This document shows, one piece after another, positions 16,906 through 26,775 of a stretch of 64,000 nt of DNA. The translations under genes and the position numbers were made by a program. Location: NCBI GenBank assembly GCA_018822105.1, contig JAHJLB010000032.1, positions 1-64,000 of the forward strand, written 5' to 3'. Every line of letters begins with the position of its first letter. The stretch's first letter is position 1. A model generated the notes under the pieces. That model worked only from the letters and a program-made list of their open reading frames with translations. It made no database searches and had not been told where the DNA came from. Origin of the DNA: Pseudomonadota bacterium (GTDB lineage Bacteria; Desulfobacterota; Desulfovibrionia; Desulfovibrionales; Desulfovibrionaceae).

Positions 16906-19371
16906 ATGGCACTCAAAAAATCAGAACTCTACTCCTCCCTCTGGCAATCCTGCGACGAGCTGCGCGGCGGCATGGATGCCAGCCAGTACAAGGACTATGT
17001 GCTGGTGCTGCTCTTCATCAAATACGTCTCCGACAAGTACGCCAATCACCCAGACCCCTTGATCATCGTGCCCCAGGACGGCAGCTTTGCCGACATGGTG
17101 GCGCTGAAAAACGACAAGGAGATCGGGGACAAGATCAACAAGCTCATCGGCAGGCTGGCTGATGCCAACACGAGCCTCAAGGGCGCCATCGACAAGGCCG
17201 CCGACTTCGACTCCGACGAGAAGCTCGGCAAGGGGCCGGATAAGGTGGACCGGCTGACCAAGCTCGTGGGCATTTTCCAGGGGCTGGACTTTGGCCGCAA
17301 CCGAGCCGATGGCGACGACCTGCTGGGCGACGCCTACGAATTTTTGATGCGCAAATTCGCCACAGAGTCCGGCAAGAGCAAGGGGCAGTTTTACACCCCT
17401 GCGGAAGTCTCCCGCGTCATCTCCATGGTCATCGAGCTGGGCGCGGCCCGCGACAACACGCTGACCATCTATGACCCCACCTGCGGCTCCGGCTCGCTAT
17501 TACTCAAGGCCCACGACGAGGCGTTGAGCCGCACCGGCTGGAACCTCGCCATCTACGGCCAGGAGAATGACAACGCCACCTCGGCCCTGGCGCGCATGAA
17601 CATGGTGCTGCACGACTGCGCCACAGCGGACATCCAGCAAGGCAACACCCTGGCCGCGCCGTATTTCAAGAACCCGGACGGCGGCCTCAAGACCTTCGAC
17701 TTCGTGGTGGCCAATCCGCCATTCTCCAACAAGAACTGGACCAATGGCCTCATTGCCGCCCACGACCACTATGGCCGCTTCGAGTATGGCATCCCGCCCG
17801 ACAAAAATGGTGACTTCGCCTTCCTGCTGCACATGCTCAAGAGCATGAAGAGCACCGGCAAGGCGGCGGTGATTCTGCCCCACGGCGTGCTGTTCCGGGG
17901 CGGCGCAGAAGCTGGCATCCGTACCCGCATCGTCCGGCAGGGCTTCATCAAGGGCATCATCGGCCTGCCCGCCAACCTGTTCTACGGCACGGGCATCCCG
18001 GCCTGTATTCTGGTGCTGGACAAGGAAAAGGCTTCGGGCCGCCGGGGCATCTTCATGATCGACGCCAGCAAGGGCTTCATCAAGGACGGCAACAAGAACC
18101 GCCTGCGCGCCCAGGACATCCACAAGATCGTGGACACCTTCACCCGGCAGGTGGAGCTTTCCAAATACTCGCGCATGGTGCCGCTGGCGGAAATCGAGGC
18201 CAATGACTTCAACCTCAACCTGCCGCGCTACATCGACAGCACCGAACCCGAGGACTTGCAGGACATTGAGGCGCACCTGAAGGGCGGCATCCCCAACCGG
18301 GACATCGACGGCCTGGCCGCGTACTGGCAGGTGTTCCCCACCCTGCGCCGCGAGCTGTTCGAAGACGCCGACCGCCCCGGCTACAGCCAGCTCAAGGTCG
18401 AGGCCAGCCAGATCAAGGCCAGGATCTTCGGCCATGCGGAATTCACCGCCTTCAATGAACAGGTGACGCGCCAGTTCGCGGCCTGGCAGCAGGTCCACAG
18501 GCCGCTGCTCATGGACATCACGCAGGGCGACCGGCCCAAGGCGCTCATCGGCCCCCTGTCCGAGGCCCTGCTTGAATCCTTCCTCCCCACCCCGCTCATC
18601 GACGCCTATGACGTGTACCAGCACCTCATGGACTACTGGGCCGAGCCCATGCAGGACGATGTGTACCTGCTCGCGTCTGATGGCTGGTCTGCGGCAACCG
18701 TGGTGCGGCAGCTCATCCCCGCGCTGAGCAAGGAGGGGAAGGCGACCTACCATGAGCCGCATGACTTCGTGTTCAGCAAGAAGCGTTACAAGGCGGACAT
18801 CGTCCCGCCTGCTTTGATGATCGCCCGGTATTTCCCCAGTGAGCAGGCTGCCGTGGAAAAGCTGGAAGCCCAGGCCGCCGCCCTTGAGCAGCAGATGGAC
18901 GAGATGCAGGAAGAGCACAGCGGAGAAGACGGCTTGCTTGATCCCGTCATTGAGGACGGCAAAATCGCCAAGGCCAACGTGACTGCCCGGCTCAAGGAGA
19001 TCAGGCACGACAAGAGCCTGGCCGACGAGTGCGCGGTTCTGGAGGCGTACCAGGCTCTGCTGGAGAAAGAAGCCGCCGCCAGCAAGAAGGGGAAGGAAGC
19101 GCAGAAGGCGCTGGAGGCCAAGGTGGCGGCCAAGTATGGGCAGCTCAGCGAGGCCGAGGTGAAGGCGCTGGTGGTGGATGACAAGTGGCTGGCCACCCTG
19201 GCCGCCGCAGTGCAGGGCGAGCTGGACCGCGTGAGCCAGGCGCTCACCGGGCGCATTCGCCAGTTGGCCGAACGCTATGCCACCCCGCTGCCCAGGCTGG
19301 CCGAAGAAGTAGAAACCCTGGCCGCTCGTGTGGACGCACATCTGAAAAAGATGGGGTTCGCGTGGAACTGA
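16906..19371 (+). CDS. hsdM: Type I RM methyltransferase subunit HsdM
   Basis: An 821-aa N6-adenine methyltransferase subunit. An HsdM N-terminal helical domain (SELYSSLWQSCDELRGGMDA) is followed by the SAM-binding motif YDPTCGSGSLLL (about 188-199) and catalytic motif VANPPFSNKNW (about 268-278). The last 300 residues extend past the usual HsdM length (about 500) and are mostly coiled coil (LEAQAAALEQQMDEMQEEH and similar), probably for assembly with HsdS. The start ATG follows AAGGAC. It overlaps hsdS by 10 nt. Together with HsdS it methylates the host site; with HsdR it forms the restriction complex. The operon is complete. Confidence 0.95.
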   Translation: MALKKSELYSSLWQSCDELRGGMDASQYKDYVLVLLFIKYVSDKYANHPDPLIIVPQDGSFADMVALKNDKEIGDKINKLIGRLADANTSLKGAIDKAADFDSDEKLGKGPDKVDRLTKLVGIFQGLDFGRNRADGDDLLGDAYEFLMRKFATESGKSKGQFYTPAEVSRVISMVIELGAARDNTLTIYDPTCGSGSLLLKAHDEALSRTGWNLAIYGQENDNATSALARMNMVLHDCATADIQQGNTLAAPYFKNPDGGLKTFDFVVANPPFSNKNWTNGLIAAHDHYGRFEYGIPPDKNGDFAFLLHMLKSMKSTGKAAVILPHGVLFRGGAEAGIRTRIVRQGFIKGIIGLPANLFYGTGIPACILVLDKEKASGRRGIFMIDASKGFIKDGNKNRLRAQDIHKIVDTFTRQVELSKYSRMVPLAEIEANDFNLNLPRYIDSTEPEDLQDIEAHLKGGIPNRDIDGLAAYWQVFPTLRRELFEDADRPGYSQLKVEASQIKARIFGHAEFTAFNEQVTRQFAAWQQVHRPLLMDITQGDRPKALIGPLSEALLESFLPTPLIDAYDVYQHLMDYWAEPMQDDVYLLASDGWSAATVVRQLIPALSKEGKATYHEPHDFVFSKKRYKADIVPPALMIARYFPSEQAAVEKLEAQAAALEQQMDEMQEEHSGEDGLLDPVIEDGKIAKANVTARLKEIRHDKSLADECAVLEAYQALLEKEAAASKKGKEAQKALEAKVAAKYGQLSEAEVKALVVDDKWLATLAAAVQGELDRVSQALTGRIRQLAERYATPLPRLAEEVETLAARVDAHLKKMGFAWN

Positions 19372-20471
19372 AACCGGGCTACAAGCGCACCGAGGTGGGG
19401 GTGATTCCGGAGGATTGGGACGTTGACACCATCGTCAACCTTGCTTCGATTACAACAGGCAAAAAGAACACCCAAGACCGAGTTGCGGACGGCGCATATC
19501 CTTTCTTTGTAAGATCATCCACAGTTGAGCACATTAACAGCTACACATTTGATGGCGAAGCTGTGCTGACTGCTGGCGATGGTGTCGGCACCGGGAAGAT
19601 TTTCCACTACATCAACGGTAAGTTTGATTTTCATCAGCGCGTATACAAGATCAGCGATTTCAGTGACAGGTTAGACGGCTTCTATTTCTACCTATATTTT
19701 AGCAACAACTTTTATTCGCGGATCATGCAGATGACCGCCAAGTCCTCTGTTGACTCGGTCCGTCGAGAGATGATTGCCAAAATGCTGGTTCCACTTCCCT
19801 TGCCGAAAGAACAGCGCGCCATCGCCGCCGCGCTCTCGGATGTGGACGCCCTGCTCGCCAAGCTCGACCAGCTCCTCGCCAAGAAGCGCGACCTCAAACA
19901 GGCCGCCATGCAGCAGCTTCTCACAGGCAAGAGGCGGCTGCCGGGGTTTAGCGGAGAGTGGGAGGAGAAGAAGTTGGGGGATGTCCTGAAAGTGCGTCAT
20001 GGCAAAAGCCAGCATCAAGTAGTTGCCCGTGATGGGATGTACCCCATTCTTGCTACAGGAGGCGAAATTGGCCGCACAAACCAAGCTCTCTACGGCAAGC
20101 CCTCCGTTCTAATCGGAAGGAAGGGAACCATTGATGCCCCACAATTTGTGGAGGCCCCATTTTGGACCATCGACACGCTGTTCTTCACAGAAATTTGTGA
20201 CACAGCATCACCAAAATTCATCTTCTACAAGTTTAATACCATCAACTGGAAGAGCTACAACGAGGCTTCTGGCGTGCCGAGCCTAAACGCCTCTACAATT
20301 GAAGGGATAGAGACAAGTTTCCCAAAACACGATGAGCAAACCGCCATCGCCGCCGTCCTGACCGACATGGACGCCGAGATTGAGGCGCTGGAAGCCCGGC
20401 GCGACAAGACCCGCGCCCTCAAGCAGGGCATGATGCAGGAGCTTTTGACCGGGCGCATACGCCTCGTCTGA
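19362..20471 (+). CDS. hsdS: Type I RM specificity subunit HsdS
   Basis: A 369-aa protein with two target-recognition domains, each starting with a phrase like GVIPEDWDVDTI or GFSGEWEEKKLGDVL. Each ends in a conserved coiled-coil spacer (KEQRAIAAALSDVDALLAKL and DEQTAIAAVLTDMDAEIEAL), closing with QQLLTGKRRLPGF and QELLTGRIRLV. The two domains recognise the two halves of a split DNA target. GTG 19362 is chosen because it overlaps the hsdM end and gives the standard start (VELKPGYKRTEVGVIPEDW). The central parts of the TRDs are AT-richer than the spacer segments, as is common where TRDs are exchanged. Confidence 0.93.
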   Translation: MELKPGYKRTEVGVIPEDWDVDTIVNLASITTGKKNTQDRVADGAYPFFVRSSTVEHINSYTFDGEAVLTAGDGVGTGKIFHYINGKFDFHQRVYKISDFSDRLDGFYFYLYFSNNFYSRIMQMTAKSSVDSVRREMIAKMLVPLPLPKEQRAIAAALSDVDALLAKLDQLLAKKRDLKQAAMQQLLTGKRRLPGFSGEWEEKKLGDVLKVRHGKSQHQVVARDGMYPILATGGEIGRTNQALYGKPSVLIGRKGTIDAPQFVEAPFWTIDTLFFTEICDTASPKFIFYKFNTINWKSYNEASGVPSLNASTIEGIETSFPKHDEQTAIAAVLTDMDAEIEALEARRDKTRALKQGMMQELLTGRIRLV

Positions 20472-20528
20472 GCGGGGCTTGCCTGACGCACGCAAGGAGC
20501 TTATAGCAAATTATTCGTATTTATACGG

Positions 20529-20553
20529 TCGCTAGCGAATAGTTTTGTATACT
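20529..20553 (+). promoter_or_regulatory. Possible promoter/operator before the ATPase gene
   Basis: A 10-bp perfect palindrome TCGCTAGCGA (20529-20538) is followed by TATACT (20548-20553), about 20 bp before the ATPase start. The only sizeable gap in the hsd operon is here (about 100 bp, AT-rich), so an internal, regulated promoter for ATPase-hsdR-peptidase is plausible. No clear -35 box was found. Confidence 0.35.
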
Positions 20554-20573
20554 TCAGACAAGTGAGCAGCAAC

Positions 20574-21758
20574 ATGGATAAAATCAGAAATCCTTTTTCG
20601 CCTGGAGCTGGTTCCCCACCGCCGGAACTGGCGGGTCGCGAAGTCATTTTGGAACAGGCCATGGTGCTGTTCGGCCGGATGCTGGCAAAGCGGCCGGAAA
20701 AAAGCCTCCTCATAACCGGCCTGCGCGGCGTAGGCAAAACGGTGCTGCTGAATGAGATGGAGCGCATGGCTCAAAGCCAAGGGTATCGAACCATCCTGGT
20801 CGAAGCCCATGAGAACAAGTCCCTGGCCGTGCTCCTCGTGCCACATCTGCGCCGCCTGCTGTTCGACCTGGACAGGATCGCAGGGGTGGGCAACAAGGTC
20901 CGCCGAGGCATTGCAGTCCTCAAGAGCTTCATCGGCGGAATCAAGGTGACTGTTGGTGAAGTCGAGTTTGGCCTGGACATCGATCCGGAACAGGGCGCTG
21001 CCGACAGCGGCGACCTGGAGATCGATCTTCCCAACCTCTTTTGCGCGGTTGCCGAGGCTGCCGAAGAGCGCAAAACCGCCGTCGCCATCCTCATCGACGA
21101 GATCCAGTATTTCAGCTCGTCGGAACTCAGCGCCTTGATCATGGCCATGCACAAGATGCAGCAGCGCCAGCTTCCCTTGGTGTTGCTTGGCGCGGGCCTG
21201 CCCATCCTCCCAGGACTGGCGGGAGAGTCAAAATCATATGCCGAAAGGCTGTTCAGCTTTCCTGATGTTGGACCGCTCAGCCCGCCTGATGCAGCCAAGG
21301 CGCTTCGAGAACCGATCGAGGGTGCGGGCGAATCTATCGATTCCGCCGCCTTGGACGAGGTCTTTCGGTTAACCAAGGGGTACCCATATTTTCTTCAGGA
21401 ATGGGGCTACCAATCGTGGAACCATGCGCAGTCATCGCCGATCAGCCTCCATGATGTCCGCGAAACAACGGACGTGGTGATCAAGCGCCTGGATGAAAAT
21501 TTCTTTCGGGTGCGTTTTGATCGCCTCACACCCCGTGAAAAACGGTATCTGCGCGCCATGGCGGAGCTTGGCGCAGGCCCATACCGAACTGCGGATATCG
21601 CCGATATCCTCGGCGTAAAGATAACAACCCTCGGCCCGGTTCGGGCCAACCTCATAAAGAAAGGAATGGTCTATAGCCCTGCACACGGGGATATGACGTT
21701 CACAGTTCCCTTGTTCGATGAATTCATGAGACGCGCCATTCCGCAACTTGAGGGGTAG
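20574..21758 (+). CDS. AAA ATPase inserted between hsdS and hsdR
   Basis: A 394-aa ATPase. It starts MDKIRNPFSPGAGSPPPELAG, a common start in the Orc1/Cdc6- or STAND-like 'ATP-binding protein' family. Walker A is ITGLRGVGKTVLL (about 44-56) and Walker B is AILIDEIQYF (about 171-180). A C-terminal winged helix follows (TAdIADILGVKITTLGPVRANLIKKG). An upstream GTG (20562) would add 4 residues. It sits between hsdS and hsdR on the same strand and ends 2 bp before hsdR. It is not a standard RM subunit; it may regulate the complex or be a separate defence sensor carried in the operon. Confidence 0.85.
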   Translation: MDKIRNPFSPGAGSPPPELAGREVILEQAMVLFGRMLAKRPEKSLLITGLRGVGKTVLLNEMERMAQSQGYRTILVEAHENKSLAVLLVPHLRRLLFDLDRIAGVGNKVRRGIAVLKSFIGGIKVTVGEVEFGLDIDPEQGAADSGDLEIDLPNLFCAVAEAAEERKTAVAILIDEIQYFSSSELSALIMAMHKMQQRQLPLVLLGAGLPILPGLAGESKSYAERLFSFPDVGPLSPPDAAKALREPIEGAGESIDSAALDEVFRLTKGYPYFLQEWGYQSWNHAQSSPISLHDVRETTDVVIKRLDENFFRVRFDRLTPREKRYLRAMAELGAGPYRTADIADILGVKITTLGPVRANLIKKGMVYSPAHGDMTFTVPLFDEFMRRAIPQLEG

Positions 21759-21760
21759 CC

Positions 21761-24700
21761 ATGGGCACCGTCGGCCAGATCGAGCAGAAGACCCAGCAGC
21801 GCGTCATCGCCCTGTTCCGCGACCGGCTGGAGTACGACTTCCTCGGCAACTGGAAGGATCGGCCCGACAACCGGAACATTGAGGAGCACCTGCTGCGGCC
21901 CTGGCTCACCCGGCAGGGCGTGGACGCGGGGCTCATCAACCGGGCGCTCACCGCGCTGACCAGGACCGCCGGGGACACCAGCAAGCCCCTCTACGACCGC
22001 AACCGCGCGGTGTACGAACTCCTGCGCTATGGAGTGAAGGTGCTGCCCGGCGCGGGGCAGAACACGCAAACAGTCTGGCTCATCGACTGGAAGCACCCCG
22101 AGGCGAACCACTTCGCCATCGCCGAAGAGGTGACGGTGAAGGGCGTGGACGCCAAGGCCAACACCAAGCGCCCGGACATCGTGCTGTACGTGAACGGCAT
22201 CGCCCTGGCCGTGCTGGAGCTCAAGCGCTCCACGGTGTCCATGTCCGAAGGCATCCGCCAGAACCTGGACAACCAGAAGCCGATGTTCATCCAGCCCTTT
22301 TTCTCCACCATGCAGTGGGTGATGGCGGGCAACGACTCCGAGGGCCTGCGCTACGCCACCATCGAGACGCCGGAGAAGTATTCCCTGAAGTGGGTGGAGG
22401 ACGAGGGCGACTACGCCAGCGAGCCGAACCTGCTGGACCGCCACCTGCTCCAGGTCTGCACCAAGGCCCGCCTGCTGGAGCTCATCCACGACTTTGTGGT
22501 GTTCGACGCGGGCACGAAGAAGATCTGCCGCCAAAACCAATATTTCGGCGTCAAAGCGGCGCAGGAGTCCGTCCGCCGTCGCGAGGGCGGCATCATCTGG
22601 CACACCCAGGGCAGCGGCAAGTCGCTCACCATGGTCTGGCTGGCCAAGTGGATACTGGGAAACAGAACGGACGCGCGGGTGCTCATCATCACCGACCGCA
22701 CCGAACTCGACGTGCAGATCGAGCAGGTGTTCACAGGCGTTGCGGAGAAGATCTATAGGACCAGAAGCGGCGCGGACCTGGTGCAGAAGCTGAACACGGC
22801 CACAGATACCCTGCTCTGCTCCCTGGTGCACAAGTTCGGCGGCACCGGCACCGAAAGGGCTGAAGGCGACGGGGGGGCCAAGGATTTCATCGAGGCCATC
22901 CGGAGACTGCCGCAGGACTTCAGTGCCAAGGGCGACATCCATGTCTTCGTGGACGAATGCCACCGCACCCAAAGCGGCGACCTGCACAAGGCCATGAAGA
23001 AGCTGCTGCCCAACGCTCTGTTCATCGGCTTCACCGGCACGCCGCTGCTCAAGGCGGACAAGCAGAAGAGCATCGAGATCTTTGGCCGGTACATCCACAC
23101 CTTCAAGTTCGACCAAGCCGTGCGCGAGGGCGTTGTGCTGGACCTGCGCTACGAGGCGCGGGACATCGACCAGTCCCTCACCTCGCAGACAAAGGTAAAT
23201 GACTGGTTCGACGCCAAGACCAGGGGCTTAAGCGACCTGGCCAAGGCGCAGCTCAAGCAGAAATGGGGCACCATGCAGCGGGTGCTCTCCAGCCAGTCGC
23301 GGCTGGAAAAGATCATGGCGGACATCCTGCTGGACATGAGCATCAGGCCGCGCCTGATGGATGGGCACGGCAACGCCATGCTGGTGGCGGGCAGCATCTA
23401 TGAGGCGTGCAAGTTTTATGAGCTCTTCGCCAAGACGGAGCTGAAGGGCAAGTGCGCTGTCGTCACCAGCTACGCGCCGTCGGTGGCAGACACCAAAGGG
23501 GAAACCACTGGCGAGGGCGAGACAGACAACATCCTGAAGTATGACGTGTACGCCCAGATGCTGGCGGACTGGTTCAATGAGCCTGTTGAGACCGCCATCA
23601 ACAAGGTGGAGCGGTTCGAGCAAGAGGCCAAGAAACGGTTTGTCGAAGAACCGGGACAGTTGAAGCTGCTCATCGTGGTGGACAAGCTGCTGACCGGCTT
23701 CGACGCGCCCTCCGCAACCTACCTCTACATCGACAAGCAGATGCGCGACCATGGCCTGTTCCAGGCCATCTGCCGCGTCAACCGGCTGGACGGCGAAGAC
23801 AAAGAGTACGGCTACATCATCGACTACAAAGACCTGTTCAAGCCCCTGGAAGGTGCTGTGCAGGACTACACCAGCGGGGCTTTGGACGGCTTTGACCAGG
23901 ATGACGTGAAGGGCCTGCTGGAAAACCGTCTGGTCAAAGCGCGGGAGGATCTTGAAGCCGCGCGGGAGACCATCAAGGCGTTGTGCGAACCCGTGGAGCC
24001 CCCGAGGGATTCCGCCGCCTACAGGCACTATTTCTGCGCCAAGGAGTCGGGCAACGCCGAGCAGCTCAAGGACAACGAGCCCAAGCGCCTCAAGCTCTAC
24101 AAGCTCACCGCCGCGCTTTTGCGCGCCTACGCCAACCTAGCCAACGAGCTGGCCGAGGCGAGATATACCCCACAAGAGATCAAAACAATCACGGCTGAGG
24201 TGGACCATTACGCCAAGATTCGCGACGAGCTGAAGCTGGCCAGCGGGGACTATGTTGACCTCAAGGCCTACGAACCGGCCATGCGCCACCTCATCGACAC
24301 GTACATCCGTGCAGAAGAAAGCGAGAAGGTATCCGCCTTCGACGACATGAGCCTGATCCAGCTCATCGTCGAGCGTGGCCCCGAAGCGGTAGACGCGTTG
24401 CCCAAGGGCATCAGGAAAGACGAGGAAGCGGTGGCTGAGACCATCGAGAACAACGTCCGCAAGCTCATCATCAATGAAACGCCCGTGGACCCGGCGTACT
24501 ACGAGGAAATGTCCAAGCTGTTGGATGCGCTGATTGAGCAGCGGCGGCAGGGTGCCTGGAGTTACAAGGAGTACCTCAAAAAGATCGCCGCCCTGACCAA
24601 GACCGCAGTGAATCGGGGTGAGAATACCGCAGGCACCCCGGCACGCCTTAAGACGGCAGCCCAACGGGCGCTCTACAACAACCTGGGCAAAGACGAGACG

Positions 24701-24865
24701 CTTGCCCTCGCCGTAGACGAGGCTGTGCTGAAAAGTCGCATGGATGGTTGGCGGGACAATCCCACGAAGACGCGGCAGGTGCTGCTCGCTATTAGGACCG
24801 TGCTTCGCGATGACGCCAAGACCGAACAAATCCTTGAGTTGGTGAAGCATCAGAATGGCTACTGA
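21761..24865 (+). CDS. hsdR: Type I RM restriction/translocase subunit HsdR
   Basis: A 1034-aa protein. The N-terminal PD-(D/E)XK nuclease is visible as RPDIVLYVNGIALAVLELKR (about 135-154). The SF2 motor follows, with Walker A HTQGSGKSLTM around 280-290, DECH box VDECHRTQ near 397 and motif III GFTGTPLL near 425; the later motif around 650 reads LLTGFDAP and motif VI is QAICRVNRLDG. HsdR translocates DNA and cuts at random sites far from unmethylated targets. The C-terminal 250 residues are helical. It overlaps the metallopeptidase gene by 11 nt. Full length for the family. Confidence 0.95.
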   Translation: MGTVGQIEQKTQQRVIALFRDRLEYDFLGNWKDRPDNRNIEEHLLRPWLTRQGVDAGLINRALTALTRTAGDTSKPLYDRNRAVYELLRYGVKVLPGAGQNTQTVWLIDWKHPEANHFAIAEEVTVKGVDAKANTKRPDIVLYVNGIALAVLELKRSTVSMSEGIRQNLDNQKPMFIQPFFSTMQWVMAGNDSEGLRYATIETPEKYSLKWVEDEGDYASEPNLLDRHLLQVCTKARLLELIHDFVVFDAGTKKICRQNQYFGVKAAQESVRRREGGIIWHTQGSGKSLTMVWLAKWILGNRTDARVLIITDRTELDVQIEQVFTGVAEKIYRTRSGADLVQKLNTATDTLLCSLVHKFGGTGTERAEGDGGAKDFIEAIRRLPQDFSAKGDIHVFVDECHRTQSGDLHKAMKKLLPNALFIGFTGTPLLKADKQKSIEIFGRYIHTFKFDQAVREGVVLDLRYEARDIDQSLTSQTKVNDWFDAKTRGLSDLAKAQLKQKWGTMQRVLSSQSRLEKIMADILLDMSIRPRLMDGHGNAMLVAGSIYEACKFYELFAKTELKGKCAVVTSYAPSVADTKGETTGEGETDNILKYDVYAQMLADWFNEPVETAINKVERFEQEAKKRFVEEPGQLKLLIVVDKLLTGFDAPSATYLYIDKQMRDHGLFQAICRVNRLDGEDKEYGYIIDYKDLFKPLEGAVQDYTSGALDGFDQDDVKGLLENRLVKAREDLEAARETIKALCEPVEPPRDSAAYRHYFCAKESGNAEQLKDNEPKRLKLYKLTAALLRAYANLANELAEARYTPQEIKTITAEVDHYAKIRDELKLASGDYVDLKAYEPAMRHLIDTYIRAEESEKVSAFDDMSLIQLIVERGPEAVDALPKGIRKDEEAVAETIENNVRKLIINETPVDPAYYEEMSKLLDALIEQRRQGAWSYKEYLKKIAALTKTAVNRGENTAGTPARLKTAAQRALYNNLGKDETLALAVDEAVLKSRMDGWRDNPTKTRQVLLAIRTVLRDDAKTEQILELVKHQNGY

Positions 24866-25592
24866 GTCCCTGAAAATCCTCGTCAGTGGCATCACCGTGG
24901 AGGTGGTGCGCAAGGACATCAAGAACCTGCATCTGGGGGTCTATCCGCCCAATGGCAGGGTGCGGGTGGCTGCGCCCCTCATGGTGAGCAATGAAGCTGT
25001 TCGCCTGGCCGTGGTCGACAAGCTCGGCTGGATCAAGCGCCACAAAGCCAGGTTTGCTGGCCAACCCCGCCAGTCACAGCGTGAAATGGTGAACGGCGAG
25101 AGCCATTATTTCCTCGGGCAGCGGTATCGCCTCCAGGTGCATGTGCATCACGGCCCAGCCAAAGTCGACCTTCGAGGCCTCGACGCCCTTGATCTCTTTG
25201 TGCGCCCGGAGACCAACGCCGAGCAACGGAGGGAGATCTTAGACCAATGGTACAGGGCACAACTCAAGGACCTGATCCCACAGCTTCTGGAAAAATGGCA
25301 GCCCATCATAGGTGTGCAGGTGTCCGACTGGGGCGTCAAGAAGATGAAGACGAAATGGGGAAGCTGTAGCACCAAAGCGTGCCGCATCTGGCTCAACCTG
25401 GAGCTGGCCAAAAGATCGACAGAGTGCCTGGAGTTTATCCTTGTCCATGAGCTTGTCCATATCCTTGAGCGGCACCACAACGACCGCTTCTCCACGCTGA
25501 TGGACCAGTTCATGCCACATTGGCGACAGTACCGAGAGCAGCTAAGAGAAATACCCCTGAGGCATGAGGAATGGAGCCACTCTATCTACTGA
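24855..25592 (+). CDS. YgjP/WLM-like zinc metallopeptidase in RM operon
   Basis: A 245-aa protein of the YgjP-like metallopeptidase (DUF45) family. The zinc motif is HELVHILERHH near residue 197-207, preceded by the family hallmark TKWGSCSTK near 160 and WLNLELAKRS. It starts inside the end of hsdR (11-nt overlap), so it is translationally coupled. Proteins of this family recur at the end of type I RM operons; a role in processing HsdR or controlling restriction (as ClpXP does in E. coli) is an attractive inference, but the substrate is unknown. It is cytoplasmic: no signal peptide. Confidence 0.9.
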   Translation: MATESLKILVSGITVEVVRKDIKNLHLGVYPPNGRVRVAAPLMVSNEAVRLAVVDKLGWIKRHKARFAGQPRQSQREMVNGESHYFLGQRYRLQVHVHHGPAKVDLRGLDALDLFVRPETNAEQRREILDQWYRAQLKDLIPQLLEKWQPIIGVQVSDWGVKKMKTKWGSCSTKACRIWLNLELAKRSTECLEFILVHELVHILERHHNDRFSTLMDQFMPHWRQYREQLREIPLRHEEWSHSIY

Positions 25593-25632
25593 CAAAGCAG
25601 TTGTAGCAAGAAAAAAGTCAAAGAGGTGAGGT

Positions 25633-26661
25633 ATGGGCTTCGGTTTGTTTCCAATGTCAGATGAGGCTAAGCTCACAGAAACGACATGTGTATCTGAGGA
25701 TATAACTGAACTCACAGAAATTATCTACGTTGAAGATATCTTTCGACATTGGCCTGGGATCACAGAACACGAACTGATACAGATTATTCATGAGAAAAAA
25801 CTACCTGCGTATATTTCGGTTAAGTATCTCATCAAGCCTGACGGAAGTAGGATTCATCAAGTAGAGCGACTCAAATGCGTAGCGAACTTACAAACAAAAT
25901 CCGAAAGTAATAATTACCTTATTCGCAATGCGCTAATTTCATCTAATATTATCTTTAACTTACATGATATCATCATGGTTGAAGAGGATCATGATGATTA
26001 CTGCTGGAAGAGTGGAGAACCTCCTGTCGATCAAGTCCAGAAAACTGGCTACAATTCAAAGCAATCAGAAAGATATGCTTGCGATCGACTTTCAAGACGC
26101 TGGAGGTGCAACGTACGTCATGTCCTAGCTGCATTAGACAATCGGAAGTCCGGATTTTTAAAATACTTCCCTGACAAGCCAATACCAGGAGTGGAAAAAC
26201 TCGCGTACTTCCACGTAATCCACGACGACCTTATGCGATGGGAAAGAGATAACGAAGACAATAACTTCAGAATTGATCCGAATCCTACGGCAAAGGAATC
26301 CCACGAGAACAATCTCAAAGCCTTAACAGAAGAAAATGCCTCTCTCAAAGCGGAAAACTCAGCTTTGCGACAAGAACTCGCTGCCCTCATGGCACCAGAG
26401 GCCAGCCCGGTTTTTAAAACCACAAAAGCTTCTGAAGCGAAACGGGACAAAACCGCCAAGGGTTGGGCTGAGGATCTCGAGAAAGCTGTTGCCCTTGCGG
26501 TGGAATGCGCCAGAAACGGCGTTCCAAAATCCATAAAACAGCACCAAACGATGTGGGCAAAACTTTGGGGAGACACAGAAAGCAACGAGCCACACAAAGC
26601 AGCTTTTCGAGCTTTCCGGAAGGGGCTCCCATCCGAACTAAAATCTAGAAAAAAAGAGTAA
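25633..26661 (+). CDS. Uncharacterised 342-aa protein with coiled coil
   Basis: No family recognised. The N-terminal 220 residues are mixed alpha/beta, with VEDIFRHWPGITEHELIQII reminiscent of a helix-turn-helix. Residues about 225-255 form a clear coiled coil (EENASLKAENSALRQELAAL). The tail is basic (KAAFRAFRKGLPSELKSRKKE) and includes AVECARNGVPKSIKQHQTM. It begins 40 bp after the metallopeptidase on the same strand, with GAGGTGAGGT upstream. Lower GC than the hsd genes. DNA-binding or adaptor roles are possible but not shown. Confidence 0.7.
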   Translation: MGFGLFPMSDEAKLTETTCVSEDITELTEIIYVEDIFRHWPGITEHELIQIIHEKKLPAYISVKYLIKPDGSRIHQVERLKCVANLQTKSESNNYLIRNALISSNIIFNLHDIIMVEEDHDDYCWKSGEPPVDQVQKTGYNSKQSERYACDRLSRRWRCNVRHVLAALDNRKSGFLKYFPDKPIPGVEKLAYFHVIHDDLMRWERDNEDNNFRIDPNPTAKESHENNLKALTEENASLKAENSALRQELAALMAPEASPVFKTTKASEAKRDKTAKGWAEDLEKAVALAVECARNGVPKSIKQHQTMWAKLWGDTESNEPHKAAFRAFRKGLPSELKSRKKE

Positions 26662-26775
26662 CTTTCCAAAGCTGATTTAGAATAAATCTTCGGAAGTAGC
26701 TCACACCTAACATTTGCGTTTGCTCACAACAGCGGAGAGCAAATCACTGCCTATTCATCCCATGCCCGCATCGTC

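Noticed and set aside
17500-19341. 613-codon open frame on the minus strand
   Set aside because: It is fully antisense to hsdM, whose motifs are unmistakable; long antisense frames are expected in GC-rich genes with strong third-position bias. The translation has no domain and is rich in Gly, His, Val and Leu.
19362-20471. Phase-variable hsdS by inversion (shufflon)
   Set aside because: No second inverted hsdS copy or inverted TRD repeat was found near it; the serine resolvase at 30049 is 10 kb away beside a 22-codon hsdS scrap only.
21671-23116. 481-codon minus-strand frame
   Set aside because: Antisense to hsdR; same compositional artefact.
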